Shown: piece after piece, positions 38,301 through 49,711 of the stretch
How the letters are laid out: every line of letters starts with the position of its first letter
Numbering within the stretch: the stretch's first letter is position 1
Assembly (NCBI GenBank): GCA_019095985.1
Contig: CM032662.1
Span: 38,430,182-38,494,181, forward strand
From: Streblospio benedicti
Taxonomy: Eukaryota > Annelida > Polychaeta > Spionida > Spionidae
DNA: 64,000 nucleotides
Direction of reading: 5' to 3'
Made by a program: the position numbers and the translations under genes
Notes under the pieces: model-generated
Told to the model about the DNA's origin: nothing
The model's database searches: none
Seen by the model: only the letters and a program-made list of their open reading frames with translations

Positions 38301-40064
38301 ACTTGCATGATACAACTGTAATAATACACCTATTACCTCAATATATGATGGATTGACTAGGTATAGTGATTTGTCACTAAATGATCAACTCTTGTTGAAA
38401 TAGGTATATTTTTCTTCCAAAAGGAGCTTTAACATAACTGCGTCAGATGGATTTTTATCTCTATCAAATTTCCTCCATTTCATATATGAATCTTCCACGG
38501 TATTTACATTTGCATTTCATATATTCGGCTACGTTCTACATATGGCTTCCTTGCCTTGATATATTAAGATGTTTGAAAAAGCTTCACAAGACGCAAAAGA
38601 TTATGCGATGATATTTGTTATGCGTTTGTAAAGATTTACATTATAACAATACCTTTAAAAAGTGCTATGTGTGTTTAAAAGATGAGAAAAAAATCATTTC
38701 ATAGACTAGCTATTTGATACTAGCAAAATGTTATATATATAGACTCGCGTAAATACTATTAACTTGATAGGTTCTATTGTTAAGAGTCTAAGTGAGAATT
38801 AAATGCTACTATAAATCTTATCTTGTAATGAATCTAGGCCATAAAAATTAACATTGCATTTGTATTGCAACGCATGATGACAAGCATTTGTGGTTTCCTA
38901 GTGGTATAATCGTATGCAAAAAAACAGAGATTTTGTTTCCTTGTGGTATAATCACTGATAATCGCATGCAAAACATCAGAGATTTTCTATTGATATAAGA
39001 CACCTACTATTAACACGCTCACAAAAAATAGCAAAAATGATCAAGCATAGCATGACTCTACGTACTTTGACATCAAACTTTATTGACCATATTTTGCTCA
39101 ATTGCAATGAACTCTGCTATTGTGCTGAGGATTGACTTTTGAAAATTCGAACATTTCACATTCATCATTTATCATATAACAAATACGATGACCTAGACAT
39201 TGACGTCATAAAGGTTCTCGACTTCTCGTACATCTCATTTGTACTTCCATGGCCGAATCAATAGGATGTTGGACACGTGACCAGGAGGTCATGGGTTTGA
39301 TTCCTGGTTGGGTCTGACTGTAGGTTTTGAGCAAACTCATACCTAGATATCTGTGGCACCTACACATTAATTAGATACAGGTTATTGGATTGAAGGAGTG
39401 AGTCAGTGATAGTGTGAGTGATTAGCATTGTGCGCTGAATGTGCTGCCGGTGCAATTATGTGAGATATGATCAGTTGATGCATATGATCAATAAGTGTGC
39501 CAATGGCCTGGTGTAAAATGTGAATCACAGCTATAAACCACAACATTTATATTTACATTTGTCAATAGTCTATGTCTCTTATTTGTACACTTCTGACTTC
39601 TCCCAAAGGTGTCCATATCAGGTCAAAACAAAACAGTCAAGACAGATTTCACTAATAAGGGGGCTATCATTTAATATGGCCTAAGTGTGGTATGAAAAAA
39701 TGAAAACAATGTGGATTGATTTTCATGTCCCCCGATCCCTCTTCGTAAATCAATTTGAAATTTCAGCCCCCCCACCCCCACCCCCCAAAACAAACAAACA
39801 AACAAATTACTATCAGTACATGTAAATTCACACATTGACAAAAAGATATCAACTTAGAGCTTTTCAGGCACCAGCATCCTAGTGTTATCATCACATACCT
39901 CCCATAGCCCCTAAACTGTTAATTGATGCATCTAGAATGCTCTAGAACATACCAGAGCTGCCAGCAGCTGCTAGACCGTTTGTGACTAGAACGCAGATGA
40001 AGACCAGAACAGTGGTGACGATTAGGCCCGCATGACCAAGGTGGTGGTTGCTCGAAGGACCCAT
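29318..40064 (-). CDS. TspO/MBR-like (tryptophan-rich sensory protein-type) membrane protein, copy A
   Basis: Six coding exons in matching phases: 39953-40064, 33376-33608, 32545-32717, 31103-31241, 29995-30219 and 29318-29437, total 333 residues. The start MGPSSNHHLGH follows an acceptor two codons upstream, so a 5' UTR exon exists. About eight hydrophobic segments can be counted: one in exon 1, then GWTFSVWVIIYLWQLAFLAY in exon 2, two in exon 3, one or two in exon 4, and three after that. The block ITPAGWTFSVW resembles the GWxFSIW signature of the tryptophan-rich sensory protein branch of TspO/MBR. TspO proteins bind porphyrins and sterols in membranes; substrate here is unknown. Exon 2 carries a Gly/Ser insert (SSGASQGGSTDGGGG) absent from B and C. 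The C-terminus is short, with no thioredoxin domain. Coding GC is clearly higher than in B-D. Confidence 0.78.
29730..29881. repeat. Small inverted-repeat element, possibly Penelope-like terminus
   Basis: Ends GTTGGTTATTACGT and ACGTAATAACCAAC are perfect reverse complements. The interior has GTGTCGAAACGTTGGAAAAC, a phrase often seen near the ends of Penelope-like and related retroelements. It lies in the last intron of copy A. The family call is tentative. Confidence 0.45.
30292..30361. repeat. Perfect 28-base hairpin with 14-base loop
   Basis: ATAAACAAGAATTTTAAGAT is followed 42 bases later by the reverse complement. The downstream ATCATGAATGAAGGAACCCAAG resembles the sequence after the right arm of the Penelope-related element at 49712-50431, so this may be a solo end of that family. 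A further scrap is near 36108. Confidence 0.65.
30880..31055. mobile_element. Pogo/Tigger-like MITE
   Basis: TACAGTAGAACCTTTCTATT on the left and GGAGGTTCTATTATA on the right, 176 bases, GACCACC subfamily. Lies in an intron of copy A, 48 bases from exon 31103-31241. Confidence 0.75.
31317..31513. mobile_element. Nested hairpin element
   Basis: Outer arms 31317-31358 and 31473-31513 pair (CAATAGCTGAATATTGG with CCAATATTCAGCTATTG). Inside, 31414-31473 is a 60-base palindrome matching at 29 of 30 positions (GAGGTCATTTACTTGAAAGT ...). The palindrome abuts only the right arm, so it looks like one foldback inserted in or captured by another. Confidence 0.75.
32237..32436. mobile_element. 200-base foldback (hairpin) MITE
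   Basis: Arms of about 90 bases pair almost perfectly (GGGCACATACATCGTAGAGG ... with CCTCTACAATGCATGTGCCC). The centre holds ACTAGAATAGTAG-type short palindromes. A diverged half copy is at about 17585-17665. It sits 109 bases 3' (gene sense) of exon 32545-32717 of copy A. Confidence 0.8.
33020..33130. repeat. Partial copy of the tRNA-core MITE (arm plus interior)
   Basis: GTGAATTCAATTCTACT, CTCACTGT, AGCTCCTACCACTGTATTGA and CATAGCT follow the same order as the reverse complement of the right half of 18344-18565. Confidence 0.6.
33733..33820 (-). repeat. Partial copy of the tRNA-core MITE (tRNA-like core)
   Basis: On the minus strand, CTTGGGATGATGGTATCATT, GTCGTGAGTTGGAGTCC and AGGGCCACTTGATA match the core at 18400-18468. 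Confidence 0.65.
33830..36280. other. Intronic sequence, no gene seen
   Basis: Long first coding intron of copy A (33609-39952). AT-rich, no protein recognised. The short segment CCGGTCATGGGTTTGAATAG near 33892 resembles a tRNA B box and may be a SINE scrap. Confidence 0.5.
36281..36456. mobile_element. Pogo/Tigger-like MITE
   Basis: TACTGAAGAACCTCAAATC at the left and GAGCGTCTACTGTA at the right, 176 bases, GACCACC subfamily, somewhat worn. Confidence 0.65.
38110..38297. repeat. Pogo-like MITE remnant
   Basis: TTAAACCCTCGTTATCTCAA at the left and GATAATGAGTTTCTAATGTA at the right are the ends of the subfamily seen at 18962-19141; they are diverged. Confidence 0.45.
39250..39480 (+). repeat. 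tRNA-derived SINE-like repeat, family 2
   Basis: ATGGCCGAATCAATAGGATG, then GGTCATGGGTTTGATTCCTG (B box), then TTTTGAGCAAACTCATACC, matching 13963-14052. The following ~130 bases (GAGTGAGTCAGTGATAGTG) may be the body of the element. Confidence 0.55.
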
Positions 40065-42533
40065 GATCTAAAACAGAACACCAATACATTTATTTATCAT
40101 TATTATTCATGTAATTTCATTGGTTATCATGACCAAGAAGTAGCAGATAGCCCGGAGGGGGTTATCACTCCTGTTCGAACAGGGTTGGTGATATTGTTAT
40201 CATGTTTGTACTCAGCCGGACTACTTTTTCACATTTTTTTAAAATGGAGTTGTAATTTTTTAGGAAAGAATGATTAATACAAAACCGGGTTCGTTGTTTA
40301 ACATCAATTATTTTATCAGAATTCGTTCTTGTGGCACATCAGGCTCACCCTTCAGGCCACAAGAACGCACCCGATAATATAATTCTTGTTACAAACTCAT
40401 CTGGTTTTGTCTATCAATCCTTCACTGCAGCTCAAAATAATGTCTATATAAAGCTAAAATTTACCAAGACGGATGTTCACATTGAGGGTGACATGAACTA
40501 TGATGTCAATTGTGCAGAATTTGAGCTTATATTAAGCTATCTTAAGGTTTATATTTTATTTTTGTCTTAGCCTGACAATGGAACTGAAAGGTTTGTGTAT
40601 GCAGGGTAAATAAAGATCAACTAAATATTTATGCATGGTCGCAGTTTAAGAGTTTCATACACAAAGGAAGGATACCATCGTCCATCACGCCTGAATAGCA
40701 AACAAGAAAAGTTGATAGAAGTGAATTAAAATCGCACTTTCTACAATAATGGTGTTCATCATTTTCTAAATTCCTCAGACAAATATCTAAAAAAACAAAA
40801 TTACTTCAATTCAACTATCCCCATATTAAATTGGTCTCCTTGAATTCTATCTCGGGTGAGACAGACCTTACATGTAAATAATACTGACCGGATGATCAGT
40901 TCACCTCAAGGCGATTCTTTTGGAGGTCTAACACATTAGCAAATAGGCTGCCTTGCCAACCATACCACAGTAGCATATTTGTAAATATGCAAGTACATGT
41001 ATAATTTCAAAACATGGACTACTATGTTTAAACAAGCATTAGACCTAGGAATAGATGTTAAACTAGATAATCAGTTCATAACCCTGTACACTTGAACATG
41101 ATTTTTTTCCTGTTTTCTATATGCTTCTCAAATCACATAATAGTAGTTCAAATTTTATTTCTAAAAATTGATTTTGTAATTTGTTGTCTAGCCGTGATGA
41201 CTAACATGGTAGTAGTAACAGTAAATTGATAGTAAAATAGTATCAATTCAAGAAATGATTCGATATTTTTAATTGGTAATTGACAATGGACTTATTAAGA
41301 TTCATTCACGATAATTGATCTCATCCATCTTATTAAGGACAGCAACAACAACAAACTTTTACGAGAACCGTAAGAAACCTTATCAAAAAATTCATCAAAT
41401 GAGCCAACAGTTCATTCAATGCAATTGATTTCCCATACACCACACACATAAAAATGGTTTATAGTCATAGTCGATGTGCAACAATGTATGCAGACAATGC
41501 TAGTAATCTGTTCATCTAGTAACCAGGTTATTCATCTACCTCCATATCATGATCTAATTAAAATACAAGTGAATACAGTGGAACCTTCTTTGCCTATGTA
41601 TCTTCTCCTGATTATTATTTACTTTGAAACAACTTCTGCTGGATATTAGTTGAAAGTGTATTGACAAATCCATCTAATAAGTGTAGAACATTTAGGCCCT
41701 ACGAGTTTTTATTAAAAACAACAACAGTGTAACTATCTTTCATACGGTAACTCTATTCATTGATATGGGCAAAGTCAACTTTATTTTCCAGATTCCAACA
41801 ACTTTCACCACAGAAAATGGTTATTTGAACAACTTGTCTACAAAATTGACCCTGAAATCCCCACAATGTTCAAACAACTCTCACCAGCTGGAGGGACAAA
41901 AATAAACTCAGACTGTGAACTATCCAGGCCAAACTGTTGACCACACTTGACCAGAGCTGACACTTGACCAAAGCTTCTCACATGATCTAGTCAACCAATG
42001 TTTATCCAGTGTGTGTCTCAGAAAAACTGGTACCCCGGTACATCATGATACTGGTAACATTATATACAGTAGAAAACATAATATTTAATTATAAACTGTG
42101 TGCATTCAAATGTACCAGAATCTACGCTTGAGAGATAGATACCCCTTTCCCCATGACAGTGTCATAAAAGACTACCTTGAAGTTGCTTATAATAGCCCAG
42201 TATCCAACATATAATCCATCAATCTTTGACAAGAACAGTTCTTCACTCGGACAGATGCATAAATTTGACTATCAATGCACCATAAACGAAGCCTTAAAGA
42301 AGTATGTTTTGGTTACTTCAACAAACAACATTCCATATATAATATCCACTTGAAGTGATCATTAATTTATAGTCTGCTTGTAAAACTTAAAACATCCAAA
42401 GATATATGTATATCACACACACAACGTGCAACAAAGTTGTCACGCGTGGTCTGCAGAGGTGTTGAGATGAGAAAAGCAGACGAAAGTTGCAAACGGCAGC
42501 TCACGTTGGACTAATCATTGCTCTCTCCAGGGT
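40065..42533. other. Putative 5' intron of copy A
   Basis: No protein or structured repeat recognised. If the TATA box at 42534-42542 is the promoter of copy A, this stretch is a 2.4 kb intron in the 5' UTR. Confidence 0.35.
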
Positions 42534-42542
42534 CTATTTATA
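42534..42542 (-). promoter_or_regulatory. Candidate TATA box for copy A
   Basis: TATAAATAG on the minus strand, in a locally less AT-rich patch. About 30 bases downstream is CAATGATTAGTCC, a plausible start region, and AACGTGAGC a few bases later could be a donor. It points towards copy A, 2.5 kb from its first coding exon. No transcript evidence. Confidence 0.35.
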
Positions 42543-42621
42543 CACTTCTCCCTTGTAGTGAGACTCAAATAGCACTACAATTGGGTTATTTAAATTCACA
42601 GGTTTTTTCTTTCATTGACAA

Positions 42622-42801
42622 ATGCAATGGAATCTCCAATTAAGACCACCTCTATTGAGACCACCTCTATAATGAGACCACTTTTCTTGCTCCAACCCTT
42701 CAAAATGATTTCAATGGAAACCTCCATATGAAGACCACCTCTTCATTGGGACCATTTTAAGTCGGTCTCACAAGTGGTACTAATAGAGAGGTTCTACTAT
42801 A
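42622..42801. mobile_element. Pogo/Tigger-like MITE
   Basis: TGCAATGGAATCTCCAATTA at the left and AGAGAGGTTCTACTATA at the right, 180 bases. It is a clear member of the GACCACC subfamily and lies just upstream of the candidate copy A promoter. Confidence 0.75.
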
Positions 42802-44080
42802 CATGAAATTTAATACATGGTACATACATCTGTGATCAATGTGTGACCAACTCGATTAGCGCTAAAATTAGTTACAATTCAATTGATTTTTTTCTTTGAA
42901 TGTATTGAATTGAATATATTTTATTCGTGCGCAAAACACAAGTTAAAACTGTACACTGCGATAAATAAGGAGCAAGAAAAGGTTTGTACATGTGTGCATC
43001 TTTTTAAATTCCGTAGAATCTATAAACTCACCCTCCACGTTTCCAAGCGATCTTCAAATTCAATATCAACTTCAATAGTAATCTCTTCATCCATCCTTAT
43101 CTATTTCGGGCGTAGCTTATTACCCAGGTCCCAAGTTATCAATTTCAAATGCAAAAATAAATTCTCATGTATTTTAAGCTATCATGAATATATTTTTTAA
43201 CATACGTGATATTTCAACTCACATGGTCATCACAGAAATGATATCTAATTAGCTGGAGCTTGGTCAGACATTGGTCATTATAATGTCAGTGCGTAGCAAA
43301 AATAATAAATGAATAAGTAATTGAATAAATAAAATATAAGAATAAGGACAAAATATTGAATCTAAAACAAACGTAGTGATATTTCAGTAAAAAATTTGCT
43401 AAACAATAATTACACTTCAATTTTTTACACGGGATAGTTTCATTTCCAGTATAGTTAAACTGGTTTTTTATCTAGCTTTACATTATCGTAACTAACAAGC
43501 AAAAAATGAACAACGCTGCTGGAAATTATCAGGATTTCAACTAAGATTTTGAATAATAATTATTTGTCAGCTTAATCAAGTAACATTTTCAATGAATAAT
43601 ATTTTGGTTAACAGTGGGCGTATTTTCGTACTGTGTGCAAAATGGCGGGAAAAATCCCGTCGCAGTTTCTTTCCAAATAGAAATATGCGCATGCTTTCCT
43701 TTAACTTTTTCAAAACTTGGGTTTAAAGCATTATTTTAGTTTTGTTTGAAACTGTTAATTTAAATCGCTGATATGTTTTCCATGTTTTAAAATATCGATA
43801 CATTTCATTTATTCTAATCTGTGAATCCCCCCCACCACCACCACCCGAAAAACACACACAAAAACACAAAAAAAAAAAAAAAAAAAAAAACGTCATGAGT
43901 AGGCCCATTCGTTGAGCTAAACATTGCGATTGCGCACCTATATTTTAGTGTTAACTTGTCCCTCTTTTTTTAGTCATTATCATACTGAACTTAACAGACA
44001 CTATAGACTAGTACTAGCTATACATAGGCCCCTATGATGTCTTACAGAAAGTCTCGACGTTTTGCACAAATGCGCTCTAA
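42802..44080. other. Gene-free stretch
   Basis: No protein recognised. 43642-43663 reads AATGGCGGGAAAAATCCCGT, a near-palindromic E2F-type site. 43868-43890 is a poly(A) run that ends a C/A-rich microsatellite. The assembly gap follows. Confidence 0.45.
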
Positions 44081-44180
44081 NNNNNNNNNNNNNNNNNNNN
44101 NNNNNNNNNNNNNNNNNNNNNNNNNNNNNNNNNNNNNNNNNNNNNNNNNNNNNNNNNNNNNNNNNNNNNNNNNNNNNNNN
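44081..44180. other. Assembly gap (100 N)
   Basis: Exactly 100 N, the conventional placeholder for a gap of unknown size. The region upstream of the first stem-loop locus is therefore incomplete. Confidence 0.99.
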
Positions 44181-44298
44181 TAGTAAAATTTGCTATTGAT
44201 GCCTAACAAGGGAATCACCAAACGTGGTGACGTCACGAACGGGACCACGGTTCTATGTTTGTGAAGGACGTATGGTGAAGAACTTTGTTGAGGAAATG

Positions 44299-44306
44299 TA
44301 TAAAAG
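44299..44306 (+). promoter_or_regulatory. TATA box of stem-loop locus 1
   Basis: TATAAAAG, with CAATCAGTCTT about 30 bases downstream as a likely start site and a CRE-like TGACGTCA at 44228-44235. A TATA box plus short leader is the layout of replication-dependent histone genes. Confidence 0.75.
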
Positions 44307-44386
44307 CGCTGGTCTCGAGCTCTCTTCAATCAGTCTTGTCTGAATTTCCAAGTAAGCAACAAGTCCACGTATAGACGATTGAGAAA

Positions 44387-44500
44387 ATGGCGTCGGAAGA
44401 TTTCCAGCTGCCTCTGTTCCCCGGAGAAGTCCCACCGACCAAGTCCAAGCCAAGGTCAAGCAGGTCACCCTCGCCCTGGGCGAAGAGGAGGCTGCGATGA
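44387..44500 (+). CDS. Small basic protein ORF of stem-loop locus 1
   Basis: The first ATG after the presumed start site, in a strong context (AAAATGG), opens a 37-residue frame: MASEDFQLPLFPGEVPPT, then KSKPRSSRSPSP and a basic end. It shares an RSPSP motif with the protein at 47204-47524. It stops well before the 3' end of the locus. The longer frame at 44613-44897 lies in another frame, so either this is a real micro-protein, or the locus is a pseudogene or contains a base-calling error close to the gap. Confidence 0.4.
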   Translation: MASEDFQLPLFPGEVPPTKSKPRSSRSPSPWAKRRLR

Positions 44501-44612
44501 TCCGTGGCATGCACCTCCTGCCCTGGTCAGGGTAGAGAGCAAGAGAGTGCATAAAGAGTTTGAAGAGTTGCAGGCGCACATGGAACAGAGGAGGAAGCTA
44601 TATGCTTGAACA

Positions 44613-44897
44613 ATGGCGGTCATGGGCCTTGAATTTAATTGTGCCAATATTTACATTGAAGAAGAAATTAGGTATCTCAGGCAGTACGCAAGCCAACTTG
44701 GTCATTTCAGGAGCTGTCTGATATTCAAGTACTTTGACCTGCTCAAACAGATGTCCTGGCTTGGTATTCAACCGCATGACGTGGAGTTGCCCCCCGGGAG
44801 TTCCCCGGAGAGTCGGCCAAATCTGGTGTACTGGGATGCCGACGCTGATGGCTGGAGAATGGAGGATGATCGCTCCTACGGGGTGGTCGATTGTTGA
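44613..44897 (+). CDS. Unknown 94-residue ORF of stem-loop locus 1
   Basis: Frame MAVMGLEFNCANIYIEEEIR to RMEDDRSYGVVDC, ending 14 bases before the stem-loop at 44912. That is the short spacing expected of the true stop codon in a histone-type mRNA. The protein is mixed helical (EEEIRYLRQYASQLGH) with an acidic, Trp-containing tail (WDADADGWRMEDD). I do not recognise a family. The same frame is open for 24 codons upstream (ESKRVHKEFEELQAHMEQRR) but is separated by a single TGA at 44607. A three-frame pattern over 44387-44612 suggests the upstream half is damaged or misassembled. It is not a core histone. Confidence 0.45.
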   Translation: MAVMGLEFNCANIYIEEEIRYLRQYASQLGHFRSCLIFKYFDLLKQMSWLGIQPHDVELPPGSSPESRPNLVYWDADADGWRMEDDRSYGVVDC

Positions 44898-44911
44898 CCC
44901 CACCCACAAAA

Positions 44912-44927
44912 GGCCCTCTTTAGGGCC
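44912..44927 (+). terminator. Histone-type mRNA 3' stem-loop, locus 1
   Basis: GGCCCTCTTTAGGGCC: a perfect six-pair stem with a four-base loop CTTT, flanked by ACAAAA and ACCCAG as in metazoan replication-dependent histone mRNAs. In that class the stem-loop is bound by SLBP and the RNA is cut just downstream instead of being polyadenylated. A weak purine-rich element (GGAAAG) follows 13 bases later. Confidence 0.88.
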
Positions 44928-47100
<2,173 letters not shown>

Positions 47101-47128
47101 TGAGTATAATGCCAACAGCCGCCATGGC

Positions 47129-47136
47129 TATATAAG
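47129..47136 (+). promoter_or_regulatory. TATA box of stem-loop locus 2
   Basis: TATATAAG with a start-like GGTCATTAGTTG about 28 bases downstream, giving a leader of some 45 bases before the ATG. Confidence 0.75.
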
Positions 47137-47203
47137 CACCAGCGGGCTAGCTCTGGTCATTAGTTGCGTTCCTGCATGCAGACGTGAAACAACCAACGTT
47201 AAG

Positions 47204-47524
47204 ATGCCTGTCGTTGCGAGAATGAGGACCGGACCAGCCCGGAAGAAGCCCGCGAAGAGACCTCGGTCGCCGTCCCCGGCCCCTTCAAGCTCTGGAGACG
47301 AGAAGAGACCCCCAGCTGCCGAGCCCGTGCCCAAGAGAAGACGTCTGGTCGCCCGGATGTCTACCGCGAGGAAGAGCCGATACCCGCCGGGGACTCGCTT
47401 CCCGTGCCCTCCCTTGCCGCCTGCTCCAGCTGCAAAGCTCGTCCACGGGAAGGTGGTCCCCGTGAGGAGACAAGCCTGTCCCCCAGCTGCCGAGGACGTC
47501 ATCGTCATCGACGATGAGGTCTAA
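47204..47524 (+). CDS. Basic, Pro/Ser-rich protein with acidic SIM-like tail, expressed as a histone-type mRNA
   Basis: Intronless frame of 106 residues starting MPVVARMRTGPARKKPAKRP. The ATG at 47204 was chosen because an earlier in-frame ATG at 47084 lies upstream of the TATA box. The N-terminal two thirds are Lys/Arg/Pro-rich with RSPSPAPSSSGDEKRP, a bipartite-like nuclear signal (PKRRRLVARMSTARK) and a proline block (PCPPLPPAPA). The last residues VIVIDDEV have the hydrophobic-plus-acidic form of a SUMO-interacting motif. The composition (GC- and Arg-rich, no globular core) suggests a nuclear or chromatin-associated protein, perhaps germline or S-phase. It is not a histone or a recognised protamine. 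The stop is 31 bases before a histone stem-loop. Confidence 0.75.
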   Translation: MPVVARMRTGPARKKPAKRPRSPSPAPSSSGDEKRPPAAEPVPKRRRLVARMSTARKSRYPPGTRFPCPPLPPAPAAKLVHGKVVPVRRQACPPAAEDVIVIDDEV

Positions 47525-47555
47525 GGCCAAGGCTTCTGCCAAGAAGAATCCCAAA

Positions 47556-47571
47556 GGCCCTCTTAAGGGCC
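47556..47571 (+). terminator. Histone-type mRNA 3' stem-loop, locus 2
   Basis: GGCCCTCTTAAGGGCC in the context CCAAA ... ACCA: a six-base-pair stem and loop CTTA, matching the metazoan consensus in stem, flanks and spacing from the stop. Confidence 0.88.
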
Positions 47572-47669
47572 ACCATTGTGAGCCTTCTAGTAAAGTTTTT
47601 GATTTCGCTACTTGTGACCGATGGTGCTTGTGAAGTCGGGCCTTCTGACTTCATTTTTTGTTGTTGTTC

Positions 47670-47897
47670 CCCACCCAGCCCAATGTGTTTACCTTCCCCA
47701 CCCCCACCCCTGGCCAATGTGTTAACCCCCCACCCCCACCTCAACCCCCGGCCAATGTGTTTACCCCCACCCCGGTCAATGTGTTTACCTTCCCCCACCC
47801 CCCACCCCTGGCCAATGTGTTTACCCCCACCCCCACCCCAGACAAGTGTTTAACCCCCACCCCACCCCAGCCAATGTGTTTACACCCACCCCACCGC
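47670..47897. repeat. C-rich minisatellite after locus 2
   Basis: About seven units of GGCCAATGTGTTTACC plus a CCCCACCCC spacer, 24-39 bases each. It begins ~100 bases after the stem-loop. Confidence 0.85.
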
Positions 47898-48483
47898 TGA
47901 GCCCACAATAATAAATAGATAAATATCCCCCAATCCCGTGTTGAGGCCATGCAGCACACAGCATCTAATTAGTCAATTATATGAATGCACTCAATCATTT
48001 AGACTTTTCCACAGTAACTACCACTATTTTACACTAATAGAATACAAAGTAATCATATCATGAATCACAGTTTGCTGTATAAAAACAATACCCAGAAGTA
48101 AAATACATACGCCAGTTGACAGACGATTGAAAATGAAAGTTGAACAATGCATTAATCATTAGTGGGAATCACTTTAATTACATTTGCGTAAAATTCGCTT
48201 AAACCTGTCTATAAATACTTTAAAATGGTATGGCAAGTAAAACAATGCATGCTTTTGAAAAACGCCAACACCATAGGAACGATGCAGGGATTCACGTACA
48301 CGACAATTAAATTTGTAGTAATTTAAAAATCCAATACTTGGTGACATTTATCAGTAGTTCTACACATGATATATTTTAAAAAATGTTGTGCGTTACAAAT
48401 TTGCCACGCACAACAAAACTCACAGTTGAGATCGGTACCATTTGAACAGTTTTGATTTATGATAACATGCATGATTGGGTTCA
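47898..48483. other. Gene-free stretch
   Basis: AT-rich; nothing recognised. Confidence 0.5.
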
Positions 48484-48616
48484 AGTTTCGATAGAGGGGT
48501 GGTCTCAAGATGGGGTTAGTGGTGATTTCTTTTTATGAATGCTGGAACCACGAAAAATTGACTTATTACAGAGGTGATTTTTCTATATAAAGGTGGTCTT
48601 AATTAGAGGTTCTACG
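48484..48616. repeat. Pogo-like MITE, right part
   Basis: TCGATAGAGGGGTGGTCTCA and, at the end, GGTGGTCTTAATTAGAGGTT with TCTACGG. Left terminus missing. Confidence 0.5.
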
Positions 48617-49711
48617 GAATCTAAAACTTGTATAACTTGTCCCTGTGCATTCATTGTCTGCATATATATGGTCTATAATAGTAAACAACTACCGGTAAAT
48701 TCTTTCATCTTTTATTTGATCTACATGTTTAGTTTCTAAAATTACTGAAAAGAATAAGTCACACACAGTTTGTGGAAGGGGGGTTGCTCCCTGGACCTGC
48801 CTATAGCCGAGATTATGTTTAAAAATCTGTAAAGTCAATATCATATCCAGTGAAGATCCAGAACCACTGGCGGAGGCAGCCTGCAAAATTCCATTACTAT
48901 CCTGTTTGCGTTATGATTCTGGATGTTTGCATTGTGTCGCACTGTGCCCGATGAGTTACAAGAATGAGGTATGCCCGTAAACTTGATCCATATTTAATCG
49001 TGTGTAAACAATATAATGGCAACTTCAAGGCTGAGATGTGTATGATATGTTTATGAACCAGTTATGCATCAATTTGACGCATGGCCCACACCACATGGAA
49101 AATCTGGATCCCTCACTGAAACAGGTGAGTTAACCTTTGAGAAATTCGAGCATGGACTTATCTCATCCATGTGTTTAAAACCCATACGGCCTCTTTTTGG
49201 TCTATTCTTGTGGACATGTTTGAAGTTCAGATTTGAAGTTTATTTTTTTGAAAAAAAGTTTTTATTTGATAAGATAATGATACATGTACAATGATACATA
49301 CAGACATTTTCAAGAAGGGAAGCACCACTCATGTTGGTATCTTATGTTGGGGATTTGGATTGAAAGTGAGCCCTTGATTTTTAGAATCAGACTGGTATTC
49401 AAATGATATATTACAGTTGGCTTTGAGTCTCTAAGGAATTGAATACCAATAGATTTTGTCTCTTAGGTGAATGAGATAGGCAGATCTCCCACGGATAACC
49501 AGCCAATCATGAGGATTTCATTCAACATCATAATACTAGTTTCACTTTCTATTTCACGTAACAGATATGGATATTCTGTATTTTTAAGAAAAAATCTAAA
49601 GGAGTTGATTATTTTTTTCCCATAAATGCGTTTGATTTTTTTTCCTCATTTCACTAAAAGGTAGGCAAGTTTGTGTATCAATACGATATTTTCAAGACAC
49701 ACCAAACTGCA
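48617..49711. other. Gene-free stretch
   Basis: No protein or structured repeat recognised. Confidence 0.45.

Noticed and set aside
44613-44897. Histone gene, because of the downstream stem-loop
   Set aside because: None of the histone-fold motifs of H2A, H2B, H3 or H4 and no H1-like winged helix is visible in any frame.
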